This document shows, piece after piece, positions 8,714 to 17,321 of a DNA stretch of 64,000 bases (position 1 is the first letter of the stretch; each line of letters begins with the position of its first letter). Under the pieces are notes generated by a model. It made no database searches, was not told the DNA's origin, and saw only the letters and a list, made by a program, of their open reading frames with translations. Source of the stretch: Selenomonas sp. AB3002. GTDB taxonomy: Bacteria > Bacillota > Negativicutes > Selenomonadales > Selenomonadaceae. The stretch lies in NCBI RefSeq assembly GCF_000702545.1, contig NZ_JNIO01000002.1:372001-436000 (forward strand), read 5' to 3'. A program made the position numbers and the translations under genes.

Positions 8714-8905
8714 TACCTCCACCGCTTGCGGGGGGCGCTTAAGCGCGGGAGCCCGGTGGGCTCCCTGGAGGGGGACCGGCGGAGCCGGTGGAAGGGGGGG
8801 AATCGAAGCCGTCACGTTTCCTTCGCCCCTTCCACCACCTTCGGCCTAAAATATGCCACTGGCATATTTTAACCTTCCCCGTTTCACGGGGCAGGTAAGG
8901 CCTAC
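8714..8905. repeat. compound palindromic repeat region (two facing copies of an interspersed element)
   Basis: The region between rpoN and the hexokinase gene is packed with perfect dyads: GCGCTTAAGCGC (8735-8746), GGGAGCCC-GGT-GGGCTCCC (8747-8765), ACCGGC-GGA-GCCGGT (8775-8789) and AAAATATGCC-ACT-GGCATATTTT (8848-8870). The segment 8826-8905 begins with CCCCTTCCACC and ends with ACGGGGCAGGTAAGGCCTAC. Both ends recur at 39944-40004 inside a glycosyltransferase gene. The segment 8714-8798 carries the CCCCTTCCACC-GG start in the opposite direction. This makes it a mobile or propagated intergenic palindromic element, not a coding sequence. Its function is unknown; it could also act as an RNA hairpin at transcript ends. 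Confidence 0.75.
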
Positions 8906-8957
8906 GATTTACGGAGTAATTCTAAAAATCAGCTGTACCCACTGGTATTTCTAATCC

Positions 8958-10250
8958 TTACTTTTCAACAGACATGGCAGCAGCAAGGGCTGCTCCCAAC
9001 CCGGATCCGCCGTTATCCAGCACCGTATCAACCTTAGCCGCATCCTCGCCCAAGAGCTCGGACAGGGCGCGCATGATATTCTCCTTCACGAAGGGCATCT
9101 TCTCATAGACAGAACCGTCCACGGCAATATGCTGCTGCTGCACGCCGTCCTTGCCGGACAGCTGCCAGATAATGCCAACGAAGGAAGCCGTCACCAGACG
9201 GGCGGAACGCACTACCACGGTCATGACCAGGTCGCGGACCTGCTCAGCTTCCTCGGCGGTGAGCTCACGGCCGGTCCTTTCCTTGACGATTTCCTGCACC
9301 TTCGTGCGGCCTGCGCTCTCGTCCTCCAGCATGCCGCTCATGTCGATGCTGGTGAAGCCATAGGCCTTGCCCTTCTCGTCCAAGAGTTCTGCCAGAGCCA
9401 TGCCGAAGAGCTCGCCCATATAGCGGCCGGAAACCATCTTCTCCAGACGCTGCTCGCCGGGCTTCTCAGAAGCTTCGTCAAAGGCCGTGTCAAAGCGGTT
9501 GGGCACCAGCTTCATGAAGCCGCCGGACTCCAGATTGAGGATCATGGCCTTGTCTGCGCTGTCTGCGTAAGGCTCCAGATAGCAGGTATTGTGGCCCGTA
9601 GCGTAAATGGAGCCGATGTAGGTGCCCCCCTGCTTGTAGGCAGCGGAAAGAAGCACAGCCACCGTGTCGTTGATGACAGCGGCGGGCTTCACGTTCTCGA
9701 TGCCGCGGCGGTGCAGGGCCTCCAGCAGCAGGTCGTTCACCACCTTGCCCTCCACGCCCGGGGTGGCAAATTCCTTAGTCCAGATGATGAGTTTGGCATT
9801 GTTGAGATCAGTCTGCTCGGAGGGGAAAGAGAAGGTGTGGCCCAGCAGGTACTGCTGCTCATGGTTACCCTCGATAGCCTCGTCGATGAGCTCTGCCAGC
9901 AGGTCAAACATCTGCTCGGCAGTGGAATCAGCGCCGATATAATCGTACTGCCCCTCCACCTTCAGAGGCTTGGCCACCTTCTTCAGGATTTCAAACTTGC
10001 CCTCGCCCTCCAGGCGGATAAGCAGCACGCGCACATTGGTGCCGCCGAAATCCAGTGCCAGGTACTCACCCTTCTCCTTGCCGGAGGGCAGGCCCAGATA
10101 GGATTTCAGCATGCGCAGGGAGGATTCATCAGGATCTACCAGGCCTTTTTTCAGGTCATAGCGGAAGTCAGCCGCAATCATCTGCAGCTGCTCCTTGTCC
10201 ACAGTGAATTCCTTGATGATGCTGTCATACAAATGCTTGTCAAATGCCAT
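8958..10250 (-). CDS. hexokinase (eukaryotic-type actin-like fold)
   Basis: A 430-residue protein matching the hexokinase_1/hexokinase_2 family rather than the ROK or Glk types usual in bacteria. Motifs: phosphate-1 loop LALDFGGTNVRVLLIRL (about 43-59), sugar-binding HTFSFPSEQ followed by IIWTKEF, connect-1 INDTVAVLLSAAY (about 193-206), and C-terminal IAVDGSVYEKMPF and DNGGSGLGAALAAAM. It phosphorylates glucose and perhaps other hexoses with ATP, feeding glycolysis and the hexose-phosphate pool used by the glycan genes further right. The ATG at 10250 has a GGGGATAGAAATC ribosome region. A 39-base gap separates it from the ABC-F gene upstream, so the two may be co-transcribed. Confidence 0.88.
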   Translation of the reverse strand: MAFDKHLYDSIIKEFTVDKEQLQMIAADFRYDLKKGLVDPDESSLRMLKSYLGLPSGKEKGEYLALDFGGTNVRVLLIRLEGEGKFEILKKVAKPLKVEGQYDYIGADSTAEQMFDLLAELIDEAIEGNHEQQYLLGHTFSFPSEQTDLNNAKLIIWTKEFATPGVEGKVVNDLLLEALHRRGIENVKPAAVINDTVAVLLSAAYKQGGTYIGSIYATGHNTCYLEPYADSADKAMILNLESGGFMKLVPNRFDTAFDEASEKPGEQRLEKMVSGRYMGELFGMALAELLDEKGKAYGFTSIDMSGMLEDESAGRTKVQEIVKERTGRELTAEEAEQVRDLVMTVVVRSARLVTASFVGIIWQLSGKDGVQQQHIAVDGSVYEKMPFVKENIMRALSELLGEDAAKVDTVLDNGGSGLGAALAAAMSVEK

Positions 10251-10289
10251 GATTTCTATCCCCTTTTTAATATTCTATAAAAACAAGGC

Positions 10290-12194
10290 TCAGCCCTGCT
10301 CTTCGGCAATTTCTTCCAGATAAGCCCAGCGCTCCATCAGATGCTCAAGCTCCTGCTGCAGGCGGCTTTCTTCCTTGCTGAGCTCATTCAGCCTGCCATA
10401 ATCCGCCGCATTCTGGGCCATCTGCAGCTGGGTCACTTTCAGTTCCCCTTCCTTGCTGGCAATGAGCCCCTCAATCTCGGCGTATTCCTTCTGCTCCTTG
10501 AAGGTCAGCTTGCGGGCAGCCTTGGGCTTCTCCGGCTTTGGTTCAGCTTCCTGCTTTTCTTTCGGCTTGAAAACTGCTGCTGCTTCCTGCGCCGCTTCCA
10601 TTTCCAGCTGCTTTTCCTTCCAGTAGCTATAGCCCCCCGGATACATGGTGAGGGTGCCGTCTTCCCCGTAGGCAAAGACCTTGTCAGCCAGCCTGTCCAC
10701 AAAGAAGCGGTCATGGGAAACAAAGATAATGGCGCCGTTGAAGTCGTCAATGAAGCTTTCCAGCACCGCCAGAGTCTCCAAGTCAAGGTCATTGGTAGGC
10801 TCGTCCAGCAGCAGCACATTAGGCGCCTCCATCAAGATGCGCAAGAGATAAAGCCTGCGCCGCTCCCCTCCAGAAAGCCGGGAAATAGGCGTCCACTGCA
10901 AATCTCCCGGGAACAGGAACCGCTCCATCAGCTGGGTGGCAGAAATCCTGCTGCCATCTGCCAGCGTCAGGTAGTGCGCCCCTTCCTTGATGTACTCGAT
11001 GGCCCGCAGACGCTCGTCCATATCCCGAGCCTGCTGGGTGAAGTAGCCAATCTTCACTGTCTGGCCGATGGTCACAGTGCCGGATGTGGGCTGCAGCCGC
11101 CCTGAGATGATATCCAGCAGGGTGGTCTTGCCCTGGCCATTGCGGCCCAAGATGCCCACCCGGTCATTTCGAAGCACCGTATAGGAAAAGTCCTTGATAT
11201 AGGTGACGCCCTCGAACTCGTGGTGGATATGCTCCAGCTCAATCACTGTGCGGCCCAGGCGGCTGCCTGCCAGCCCTATCTGCACCTCGCCCCTGTCCAG
11301 ATCAACTTTCTGGTTCTTGACCTCTTCGTAGCGCTCGATGCGGGCTTTTTGCTTGGTGGAGCGGGCCTGTGCTCCCCGGCGCAGCCATTTCAGCTCATTC
11401 CTGAGGAAGTTCTGCCGCTTTTGCTCGCTGGCTTCCTCCCGCTGCAGGCGGGCTTCCTTCTGCTCCAGGTAGTCGGAGTAGTTGCCGGTGTAGGTGTAGG
11501 CCCTGCCCTTGTCCAGTTCCAGTATCTTGGTGGCTGTATGGTCAAGGAAGTACCTGTCATGGGTCACCATCAAGAGCGCCCCCTTGCGGGACTTCAGATA
11601 CTCCTCCAGCCAGGCAATGGTCTCGCTGTCCAGATGGTTGGTAGGCTCGTCCAAAAGCAGCAAGTCACAGGGCTGGATCAGCGCCGAAGCCAGCGCCAGC
11701 CGTTTCTGCTGTCCCCCGGAAAGGTTGCCTGCCTTTTCACGATAATCCGTAATTCCCAGCTTCGTGAGCACCGTCTTGGCTGCCGCCTCCAGCCCCCAGC
11801 CTTCCTCGGCATCGATGACAGCGCTGTACCTGGCCAGCCGTTCCTGTATGGTCTTATTCTCCGGCTGTTCCTCGATTTCCTTCAAAGCCAGCTCATAGCC
11901 ACGCAGAGCCTCCATCAGCGGCGTATAGCCCCGGAAGACCTCCGTCAGAACCGTATTCTCCGGCGTCAGTTCCTTATCCTGGGCCAGATACTCCAAGCGC
12001 AGCCCCTTCATGGTGGTCATGGTGCCATCGTCCACAGGCAGGAGCCCCGCCACCGCTTTCAGAAAAGTGGACTTGCCAGTGCCATTTACCCCCACAATGC
12101 CTACTTTATCGCCCTCATCCAGGCTGAAATCAATTCCCGTGAAGAGCTCTTTCTCCCCGTAGGACTTGGTGAAATTCTCTACTGTAATGACCAT
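10290..12194 (-). CDS. ABC-F family ATPase
   Basis: A 634-residue soluble protein with two ABC ATPase domains and no membrane segments. Domain 1 has Walker A GVNGTGKST near 36-44 and signature LSGGQQKRLALASAL. A charged inter-domain linker (about 230-310) follows. Domain 2 has GRNGQGKTT near 351-359 and LSGGERRRLYLLRIL. The last 90 residues form a charged coiled coil (EYAEIEGLIASKEGELK). This is the Uup/YfmR-type layout; such proteins act on the ribosome or on DNA intermediates. The function is not a transporter. ABC-F proteins can give antibiotic resistance, but nothing here shows that. The ATG at 12194 gives MVITVENFTKSYGEKELF. Confidence 0.9.
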   Translation of the reverse strand: MVITVENFTKSYGEKELFTGIDFSLDEGDKVGIVGVNGTGKSTFLKAVAGLLPVDDGTMTTMKGLRLEYLAQDKELTPENTVLTEVFRGYTPLMEALRGYELALKEIEEQPENKTIQERLARYSAVIDAEEGWGLEAAAKTVLTKLGITDYREKAGNLSGGQQKRLALASALIQPCDLLLLDEPTNHLDSETIAWLEEYLKSRKGALLMVTHDRYFLDHTATKILELDKGRAYTYTGNYSDYLEQKEARLQREEASEQKRQNFLRNELKWLRRGAQARSTKQKARIERYEEVKNQKVDLDRGEVQIGLAGSRLGRTVIELEHIHHEFEGVTYIKDFSYTVLRNDRVGILGRNGQGKTTLLDIISGRLQPTSGTVTIGQTVKIGYFTQQARDMDERLRAIEYIKEGAHYLTLADGSRISATQLMERFLFPGDLQWTPISRLSGGERRRLYLLRILMEAPNVLLLDEPTNDLDLETLAVLESFIDDFNGAIIFVSHDRFFVDRLADKVFAYGEDGTLTMYPGGYSYWKEKQLEMEAAQEAAAVFKPKEKQEAEPKPEKPKAARKLTFKEQKEYAEIEGLIASKEGELKVTQLQMAQNAADYGRLNELSKEESRLQQELEHLMERWAYLEEIAEEQG

Positions 12195-12413
12195 TCTCGA
12201 CCTCTAACGCACATTTAACATTCCCTACTATTTTAACTGTTTGCCTTTCATGGCGCAAGATAAACCCGCACCAATGCAACAAGTTACAGCATTTGTAATA
12301 TATCTCCGTTAAAATGAAACAATTTTTGCCCTTGCAGCAGGAAAAAAGCCTTGTGCTCAAGAATAAAAAGCTGATAGTTTCGCTAAACTTTCTATTCCCT
12401 AAGGAGGATTATC

Positions 12414-12929
12414 ATGGACTTTCTGAAACTGGCCCAGGAGCGCTACTCCTGCAAGAAGTATGATCCTGCCAAAGCCGTGCCCCAGGAGATACTTGACAAG
12501 ATTCTCAAGGCAGGACAGCTGGCTCCTACCGCCAAGAACAGCCAGCCCCAACATGTCTACGTCATGCAGAGTGAGGAAGCCCTGCAGCTGGTAGACAGCC
12601 TGACCCCCTGCCGCTACGGCGCCCCTGTAGTGATGGCAGTGACCTACGACAGCACCCATTGCTTTACCTATCCCGGCGACAAATACAACTCCGGCGCCGA
12701 AGATGCCAGCATCGTCGCCACCCATATGATGCTGGCAGCCAAAGCCGAAGGGGTGGACAGCTGCTGGCTGAACTTCTTCGACCCCGACAAGGCCGCCGAG
12801 GCCATGAAGCTGCCGGAGAATGAGACTGTAGTGCTCCTGATGGATTTCGGCTACGCTGCCGAGGGCGTGCGCCCCACTCCCACCCATGAGAAAACCAAGC
12901 CTATAGAGGAACTTGTTTCCTACCGCTGA
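12414..12929 (+). CDS. nitroreductase family FMN oxidoreductase
   Basis: A 171-residue flavoprotein of the nitroreductase superfamily. The N-terminal FLKLAQERYSCKKYDPAKAVP (arginine or serine contacts to FMN phosphate) and the following LAPTAKNSQPQHVYV segment are typical. A later glycine segment FGYAAEGVRPTPTHEKTKP closes the FMN site. The short length suggests a compact homodimeric enzyme. The ATG at 12414 follows AAGGAGGATTATC. It stands alone, divergent from the ABC-F gene and convergent with the DUF1232 gene, with a shared terminator. The substrate cannot be deduced. Confidence 0.88.
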   Translation: MDFLKLAQERYSCKKYDPAKAVPQEILDKILKAGQLAPTAKNSQPQHVYVMQSEEALQLVDSLTPCRYGAPVVMAVTYDSTHCFTYPGDKYNSGAEDASIVATHMMLAAKAEGVDSCWLNFFDPDKAAEAMKLPENETVVLLMDFGYAAEGVRPTPTHEKTKPIEELVSYR

Positions 12930-12942
12930 TAATCTGCACGAC

Positions 12943-12975
12943 AAAAGCCCGGAGTCAATTGCGCTCCGGGCTTTT
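12943..12975. terminator. bidirectional terminator between nitroreductase and DUF1232 genes
   Basis: A 12-bp perfect stem AAAAGCCCGGAG / CTCCGGGCTTTT with A and T tracts on both sides, located between two convergent genes. Confidence 0.85.
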
Positions 12976-12998
12976 GCTATGCCTGATATGATTTGTCA

Positions 12999-13379
12999 TC
13001 AGCCAAAAATATGCGCTATCAGGCTGAACAGTCCCCAGATAAGCAGGATAAACCAGCTGGCGATGAAAAAGGTAGCCAGTCCCAGCGCCCAGGGCATATA
13101 CCTGGCAAAACCCGCCGCCTTGGCCTCGCTGTCACGCAGCACATGATAGGGCAGCAGCTTCCGCAGCCCCTCCACCGCCATGGGCACAATGACCAGATCA
13201 TCCATCATGCCAGCCAAAGGCAGGGCATCCGGCACCAGGTCCACAGGGCTGATAAAGTAAAGCAGCGCAGCCACCAGAAGCCCCTTGACAGACTTGGGGG
13301 TATCCTTGTTCCTCAGGGCAATGAGCATCACGATAAAATCATGTCGAAACAGCTTCAGCAAATTAAATATGCGTCCCAT
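12999..13379 (-). CDS. DUF1232 (YkvA-like) small membrane protein
   Basis: A 126-residue protein of the DUF1232 family. The diagnostic segment is ALLYFISPVDLVPDALPLAGMMDDLVIV near residues 38-65 (Y-x-x-SPxDLxPD). Hydrophobic stretches around 36-50 and 98-124 indicate membrane association. The molecular role of the family is not established. It lies 12 bases downstream of the AAA-like/PD-(D/E)XK gene and probably shares its transcript. Confidence 0.85.
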   Translation of the reverse strand: MGRIFNLLKLFRHDFIVMLIALRNKDTPKSVKGLLVAALLYFISPVDLVPDALPLAGMMDDLVIVPMAVEGLRKLLPYHVLRDSEAKAAGFARYMPWALGLATFFIASWFILLIWGLFSLIAHIFG

Positions 13380-13391
13380 AGTGTGTATTCA

Positions 13392-14966
13392 TCACTCTCC
13401 CACCAGCCACTCCTTCAGGCTCCGCTCCCTCGAATCAAAGGATACCCCGATTTTGAAAATTTGACGGGAATCTGCCCCGTAAGGCTTAGCATAACCTTTT
13501 TCATCAATCTGGGCGAGCGCCTCGGCGGCCGGCTTATCCAGCTTGAACTCGAAAATGTAAACGAAAGCATCTGTCTCTATTATGCAGTCAGCCCTTCCCC
13601 GGCTGCTGTGTGCTTCACATGTGACAAACTGCCCCAACAAGGTGAATATTATGTAAAGCACAGACTGGAAATAATGCTCGAAAGGGGCATCGTCCGTGGT
13701 ATAGGGAATACCTGCAAATAGTGCCGTAAGAATCTCACGGACACTTTCCACATCACCTTCCTCAATCCGACGACGCAGGGAAAGAATATCCTTGCCGGAG
13801 CCTGGGTAGGTCTGGGGCGCATATTCAGGAAGCAGGCTCTCCATGAAGCCAAACTTCACCTCTTCATTCGGAAAACTCAACAGATACAGTTTCCCCCTGC
13901 GCTCGTAATCCGATATGGTAAGGTAACCTGTCTGATACAGCAAAGGCACAAGGTTAGGATTATCCGCCCGATAGTCCGTGAGCGTAGCAGCATTAGCGCA
14001 TAAGCTACCATCAGCGAACTGGCGCAGATCAAAGTGCAGGTTCTTCAAGCGCCGCACCATAAAAGTAGGGGTGCCAGTAGAAAACCAGTAGGGATTGTAA
14101 TCTTTATCTGCCAGAGCGTTCAACAGGCTGAAGGGATTATATACGCCTTCGCTTCGTGGGTAGAAATGGTAACCATCATATTGTCTTCTCAGCTCTGCCA
14201 AACACTCTTCCTCACTAATGTCCTGAGCCTTGGCAAAATCAGAGATTTCCGGGGCGAAGCAAGAAGTAAGTTCTTGCTCCGTGATGCCACAAATGCCGGC
14301 AAATTCCGAAGTAAGGGAAATGTCCCTAAGCTGGTTTAGATCACTAAAGATGCTAACCTTGCTGAATTTGGTCCCCCCAGTAATGAAGACGAACTGCAGA
14401 TATTCGTCGTAGCTTTTCAACGTACTGAAGAAGCCCTTGAATACAGCTTTGTTGTGCTCCTCCCTGGCCTCATTTTCCAACACCTCCAGAAGTGGCTTGT
14501 CATACTCATCCACCAGCACCACGCAGCGGCGCCCGGTTTTCTCCACTGCCAGCCTTAAAAGCTGTTGAAATCTATCCTCCAACGGACGGTCATTGCTTCC
14601 ACCGTATTCGGCCTCCCAGTTAAGAAGCATTTTATCCAGCACATCTTCCAAGGCCGTATCTTGCTGATAGTTCTTGCCGTTGAAATCAAAGTAAAACACC
14701 GGATAGGATGGCCAGTCGTTCTTTTGATACACCTCAAGCTCCATGATTTCCAGCCCATCAAAGAGTTCCTTCCTACCCTCCCAGTAAGCCTTGAGCGTTG
14801 AAAGGAACAGACTTTTGCCAAAGCGACGGGGGCGGCTCAGGAAATACTGCTTGCTGCCTGTGACCAGTTCATGTATATAGCGGGTCTTGTCCACATAGAC
14901 ATAACCATCCTCCCGCATGCTCCGAAAGCTCTGCACCCCAATGGGGAGCCGCCTCAAATCCTCCAT
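13392..14966 (-). CDS. AAA-ATPase-like / PD-(D/E)XK nuclease domain protein (DUF1703 type)
   Basis: A 524-residue protein with the two-domain layout of the AAA-ATPase_like plus PDDEXK_9 family. The N-terminal domain begins PIGVQSFRSMREDGYVYVDK and has Walker A SRPRRFGKSLFLST (about 41-54) and Walker B-like CVVLVDEYDKPLLE (about 150-163). The C-terminal nuclease-like domain ends with GRADCIIETDAFVYIFEFKLDKPA, giving the D-x(n)-E-x-K signature. These proteins are common in anaerobes and have no proven function; a role in mobile-element biology or defence has been suggested. I use the ATG at 14966, with GGGAGGTCAGTGTC upstream; the frame stays open to 15092 without a better site. Confidence 0.85.
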   Translation of the reverse strand: MEDLRRLPIGVQSFRSMREDGYVYVDKTRYIHELVTGSKQYFLSRPRRFGKSLFLSTLKAYWEGRKELFDGLEIMELEVYQKNDWPSYPVFYFDFNGKNYQQDTALEDVLDKMLLNWEAEYGGSNDRPLEDRFQQLLRLAVEKTGRRCVVLVDEYDKPLLEVLENEAREEHNKAVFKGFFSTLKSYDEYLQFVFITGGTKFSKVSIFSDLNQLRDISLTSEFAGICGITEQELTSCFAPEISDFAKAQDISEEECLAELRRQYDGYHFYPRSEGVYNPFSLLNALADKDYNPYWFSTGTPTFMVRRLKNLHFDLRQFADGSLCANAATLTDYRADNPNLVPLLYQTGYLTISDYERRGKLYLLSFPNEEVKFGFMESLLPEYAPQTYPGSGKDILSLRRRIEEGDVESVREILTALFAGIPYTTDDAPFEHYFQSVLYIIFTLLGQFVTCEAHSSRGRADCIIETDAFVYIFEFKLDKPAAEALAQIDEKGYAKPYGADSRQIFKIGVSFDSRERSLKEWLVGE

Positions 14967-15094
14967 GACACTGACCTCCCGTTTGTGAATACGGTCTCTG
15001 CTAATCCGCTGACAACAATCTTCGTCATAGCCTGCACGTTTGCATATCACTTGCCTATATTCTATGGCTTCGGCATAGAAAAAGCAAGGCATAA

Positions 15095-15140
15095 AAAACG
15101 GCCTTGCATGAGATGTAAATCATCACATGCAGGGCCGTTT
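15095..15140 (-). terminator. rho-independent terminator after the HTH pair
   Basis: The stem AAACGGCC-TTGCATG pairs with CATGC-AGGGCCGTTT with one bulge. On the minus strand it is followed by six T. It begins just past the stop at 15142. Confidence 0.8.
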
Positions 15141-15141
15141 G

Positions 15142-15510
15142 TCATGTAGAGCAGCCGTTGTCTCTGTCGCGCATTTGGAAATGCTTTGCCAACGCCATCA
15201 GATCCTCCTTGCGTTCGGAGCTGATGCTTCGATATATCTGCAGCATGACCTGCTCGTCCTGGTGGAGTTCATTTTTATCAAAGTGCCTTTCATCCCCCAG
15301 CAACCAGGACAGGCTGACATTTTCTGTGCTGGCAATGCGGACAAGACCGTCTGTATCCGGCTGCCCCACGCCCCGCAGCCAGCCCATAAAAGCATTTCTT
15401 GTGACCCCCAGGCGCCTGGCATACTCAGTCTGCGTCAATTTTCGGTCTTGCTCTTTGGCCCGTTCCCACAATTCGTTGATCCGTTCATGGAACTTATTCT
15501 TCCAAACCAT
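15142..15510 (-). CDS. XRE-family helix-turn-helix protein
   Basis: A 122-residue protein with an N-terminal XRE-type HTH (about residues 15-65). It reads KLTQTEYARRLGVTRNAFMGWLRG, followed by SLSWLLGDE, a common ending of lambda-repressor-like domains. The C-terminal half is charged and helical. I use the ATG at 15510 (AAGGATTGTT upstream) rather than an earlier in-frame codon that would overlap the upstream gene by 34 bases. It is co-transcribed with the HTH gene eight bases upstream and followed by a terminator. Its targets are unknown. Confidence 0.75.
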   Translation of the reverse strand: MVWKNKFHERINELWERAKEQDRKLTQTEYARRLGVTRNAFMGWLRGVGQPDTDGLVRIASTENVSLSWLLGDERHFDKNELHQDEQVMLQIYRSISSERKEDLMALAKHFQMRDRDNGCST

Positions 15511-15518
15511 AACAATCC

Positions 15519-15983
15519 TTACTCCGCCGCCCCTTCCCGGGTCTCCTTCCACCGCTTCACCAGCCTGGAGGCCAGATTCACAGATGCCTCGATGCCGAAC
15601 TTCTCCTTCAGCATATCTGCCACGGCCTTATTGGTACTGTAGTTGCCGGTATCCAGTTCCGCCCACACCTGTTCCTCGATGCCCTCGGTCTTTTTCTTTC
15701 GCCCGGAGCCGGGCTTGATAGCAAAAAGCTCAGCGGTGGGCTCCTGCTCCTCCATGGTCTTCCGCAAAGCCCGGACACTACGGATGCACATGCCAGTGAG
15801 GTCCACGATCTCCTCATTGCCCATGCCAGCCACCAGCAAGAGCATGGCCGCCGCCCGCTTGGAAAGGGTGGGCGGCATCAATGTGCCCATGTACTCCATG
15901 GTAGCATCCACCCAACCATCGAACTGCCCAGTATATCTGTATTCGATTCTATGGCGTCCGACTTTGGTTTTGTATTTCTCCAT
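15519..15983 (-). CDS. helix-turn-helix protein resembling an IS630-type transposase N-terminus
   Basis: A 154-residue protein with two apparent DNA-binding segments. The first (about 44-80) is KRAAAMLLLVAGMGNEEIVDLTG followed by RSVRALRK. The second, C-terminal and winged-helix-like, is about 105-150: EEQVWAELDTGNYSTNKAVADMLKEKFGIEASVNLASRLVKRW, written here in parts for residues 105-120 and 130-150. The arrangement recalls the N-terminal half of IS630-family transposases, but no DDE catalytic domain follows; the next gene is an XRE regulator. It is either a domesticated regulator or a truncated transposase. The ATG at 15983 follows GGGAGGAGATT. Confidence 0.6.
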   Translation of the reverse strand: MEKYKTKVGRHRIEYRYTGQFDGWVDATMEYMGTLMPPTLSKRAAAMLLLVAGMGNEEIVDLTGMCIRSVRALRKTMEEQEPTAELFAIKPGSGRKKKTEGIEEQVWAELDTGNYSTNKAVADMLKEKFGIEASVNLASRLVKRWKETREGAAE

Positions 15984-16156
15984 AATCTCCTCCCATCTTA
16001 TTTTATTTTGCGATATTGCGTTTATCACATAGCGTTATTGGCCTCTTAACCCACTATGTCTATAGCTACTCAGTTATTAGCCTATTCGTAATATACGTTC
16101 TTAAAGCTTGTTTTTAAACCATGGTTCGATCATCTATAACGAGGAAGAAGATAGCC

Positions 16157-16272
16157 CCCACCTCTGCAGGTGGGTGTGGCGAATATCATAACAGGCAATG
16201 AGTACATGTCTCCCGCCTCGTTGAAACGCCAAGAGGAAGTTTTGCCTACGGCAAAACTGGAACAACGGCGTT
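16157..16272. repeat. hairpin cluster downstream of rfbB
   Basis: Between the HTH gene and rfbB lie CCCACCT-CTGC-AGGTGGG (16157-16174) and AGTTTTGCC-TAC-GGCAAAACT (16238-16258). The second is enclosed by AACGCC (16225-16230) and GGCGTT (16267-16272). There is no T tract, so these are not simple terminators. The pattern could be an insertion-sequence end remnant (IS200/IS605-type ends carry such subterminal hairpins) or an interspersed palindrome. No transposase is adjacent. The rest of the 16034-16277 gap shows no gene. Confidence 0.45.
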
Positions 16273-16277
16273 ATAAT

Positions 16278-17309
16278 TCAACCAATAACCTGACGGCTGC
16301 CGTACATGTTCTCATAGTAGTTCTGGTACTCGCCTGAGACGATATCCTGCCACCAGCCTTCGTGCTCTTTGTACCACTCAACCGTAGCCTTGATGCCTAC
16401 CTCAGGGCTGGTGGTGGGCTCCCAGCCCAATTCCTCACGGATCTTGGTGGGGTCAATGGCATAGCGGCGATCATGACCCTTTCTATCGGTGACATGCTCG
16501 ATAAGCTCCTCGCCCTTGCCCAGCTCTTTCAGGATGGCCTTCACCACCTGGATGTTCTGCCTCTCGTTATGTCCGCCGATATTGTAGACCTCTCCTACCT
16601 TGCCCTTGCGCAGGATGATTTCGATAGCGGCGCAGTGATCCTTCACAAAGAGCCAGTCACGGACATTGAGGCCATCGCCGTAAACGGGCAGCTTCTTATC
16701 GTGCATGGCGTTGATGATCATGAGGGGAATGAGCTTCTCCGGGAAGTGGAAGGGGCCGTAGTTGTTGGAGCAGCGGGAGATGGTCACCGGCAGGCCAAAG
16801 GTGCGGTGATAAGCCATGACCAACAGGTCTGCAGAAGCCTTAGAAGCAGAGTAAGGGCTGCTGGTATGCAGCGGCGTCTCCTCGGTGAAGAAGAGGTCGG
16901 GACGGTCAAGAGGCAGGTCGCCATAAACCTCATCTGTGGACACCTGATGGTAGCGCTTGATGCCATACTTGCGACAGGCATCCATGAGCACACTGGTGCC
17001 GATGACATTGGTCTGGAGGAAAACTTCCGGGTTCTCAATGGAGCGGTCCACATGGGACTCAGCGGCAAAATTCACGATGACGTCCGGCTTTTCTTCCTCG
17101 AACATCTTGTAGACAGCCTCACGGTCTGCGATATCACCCTTGATGAATTTGAACTGCTCATTCTTCTGAGCCTCTTCCAAAGTAGCCAGATTACCTGCAT
17201 AAGTCAGCTTGTCATAGCAGATGATCCTGTCCTCGGGACGGTTCTCCAGCATATAGTAGACAAAGTTGGCACCGATGAAACCGGCGCCACCGGTTACAAC
17301 AATATTCAT
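16278..17309 (-). CDS. rfbB: dTDP-glucose 4,6-dehydratase
   Basis: A 343-residue short-chain dehydrogenase-type enzyme that converts dTDP-glucose to dTDP-4-keto-6-deoxyglucose. The NAD loop is VTGGAGFIGANFVYYML (about 5-21). The catalytic Y-x-x-x-K is in SPYSASKASADLL (about 152-164), preceded by the STDEVYG segment with the active-site D-E pair. Length is normal for RfbB/RmlB. It is the third gene of rfbA-rfbC-rfbB, with 12-14-base gaps, so one transcript is likely. The product feeds deoxysugar synthesis for the surface glycan made by the genes to the right. Confidence 0.95.
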   Translation of the reverse strand: MNIVVTGGAGFIGANFVYYMLENRPEDRIICYDKLTYAGNLATLEEAQKNEQFKFIKGDIADREAVYKMFEEEKPDVIVNFAAESHVDRSIENPEVFLQTNVIGTSVLMDACRKYGIKRYHQVSTDEVYGDLPLDRPDLFFTEETPLHTSSPYSASKASADLLVMAYHRTFGLPVTISRCSNNYGPFHFPEKLIPLMIINAMHDKKLPVYGDGLNVRDWLFVKDHCAAIEIILRKGKVGEVYNIGGHNERQNIQVVKAILKELGKGEELIEHVTDRKGHDRRYAIDPTKIREELGWEPTTSPEVGIKATVEWYKEHEGWWQDIVSGEYQNYYENMYGSRQVIG

Positions 17310-17321
17310 GATTCCGCTCCC

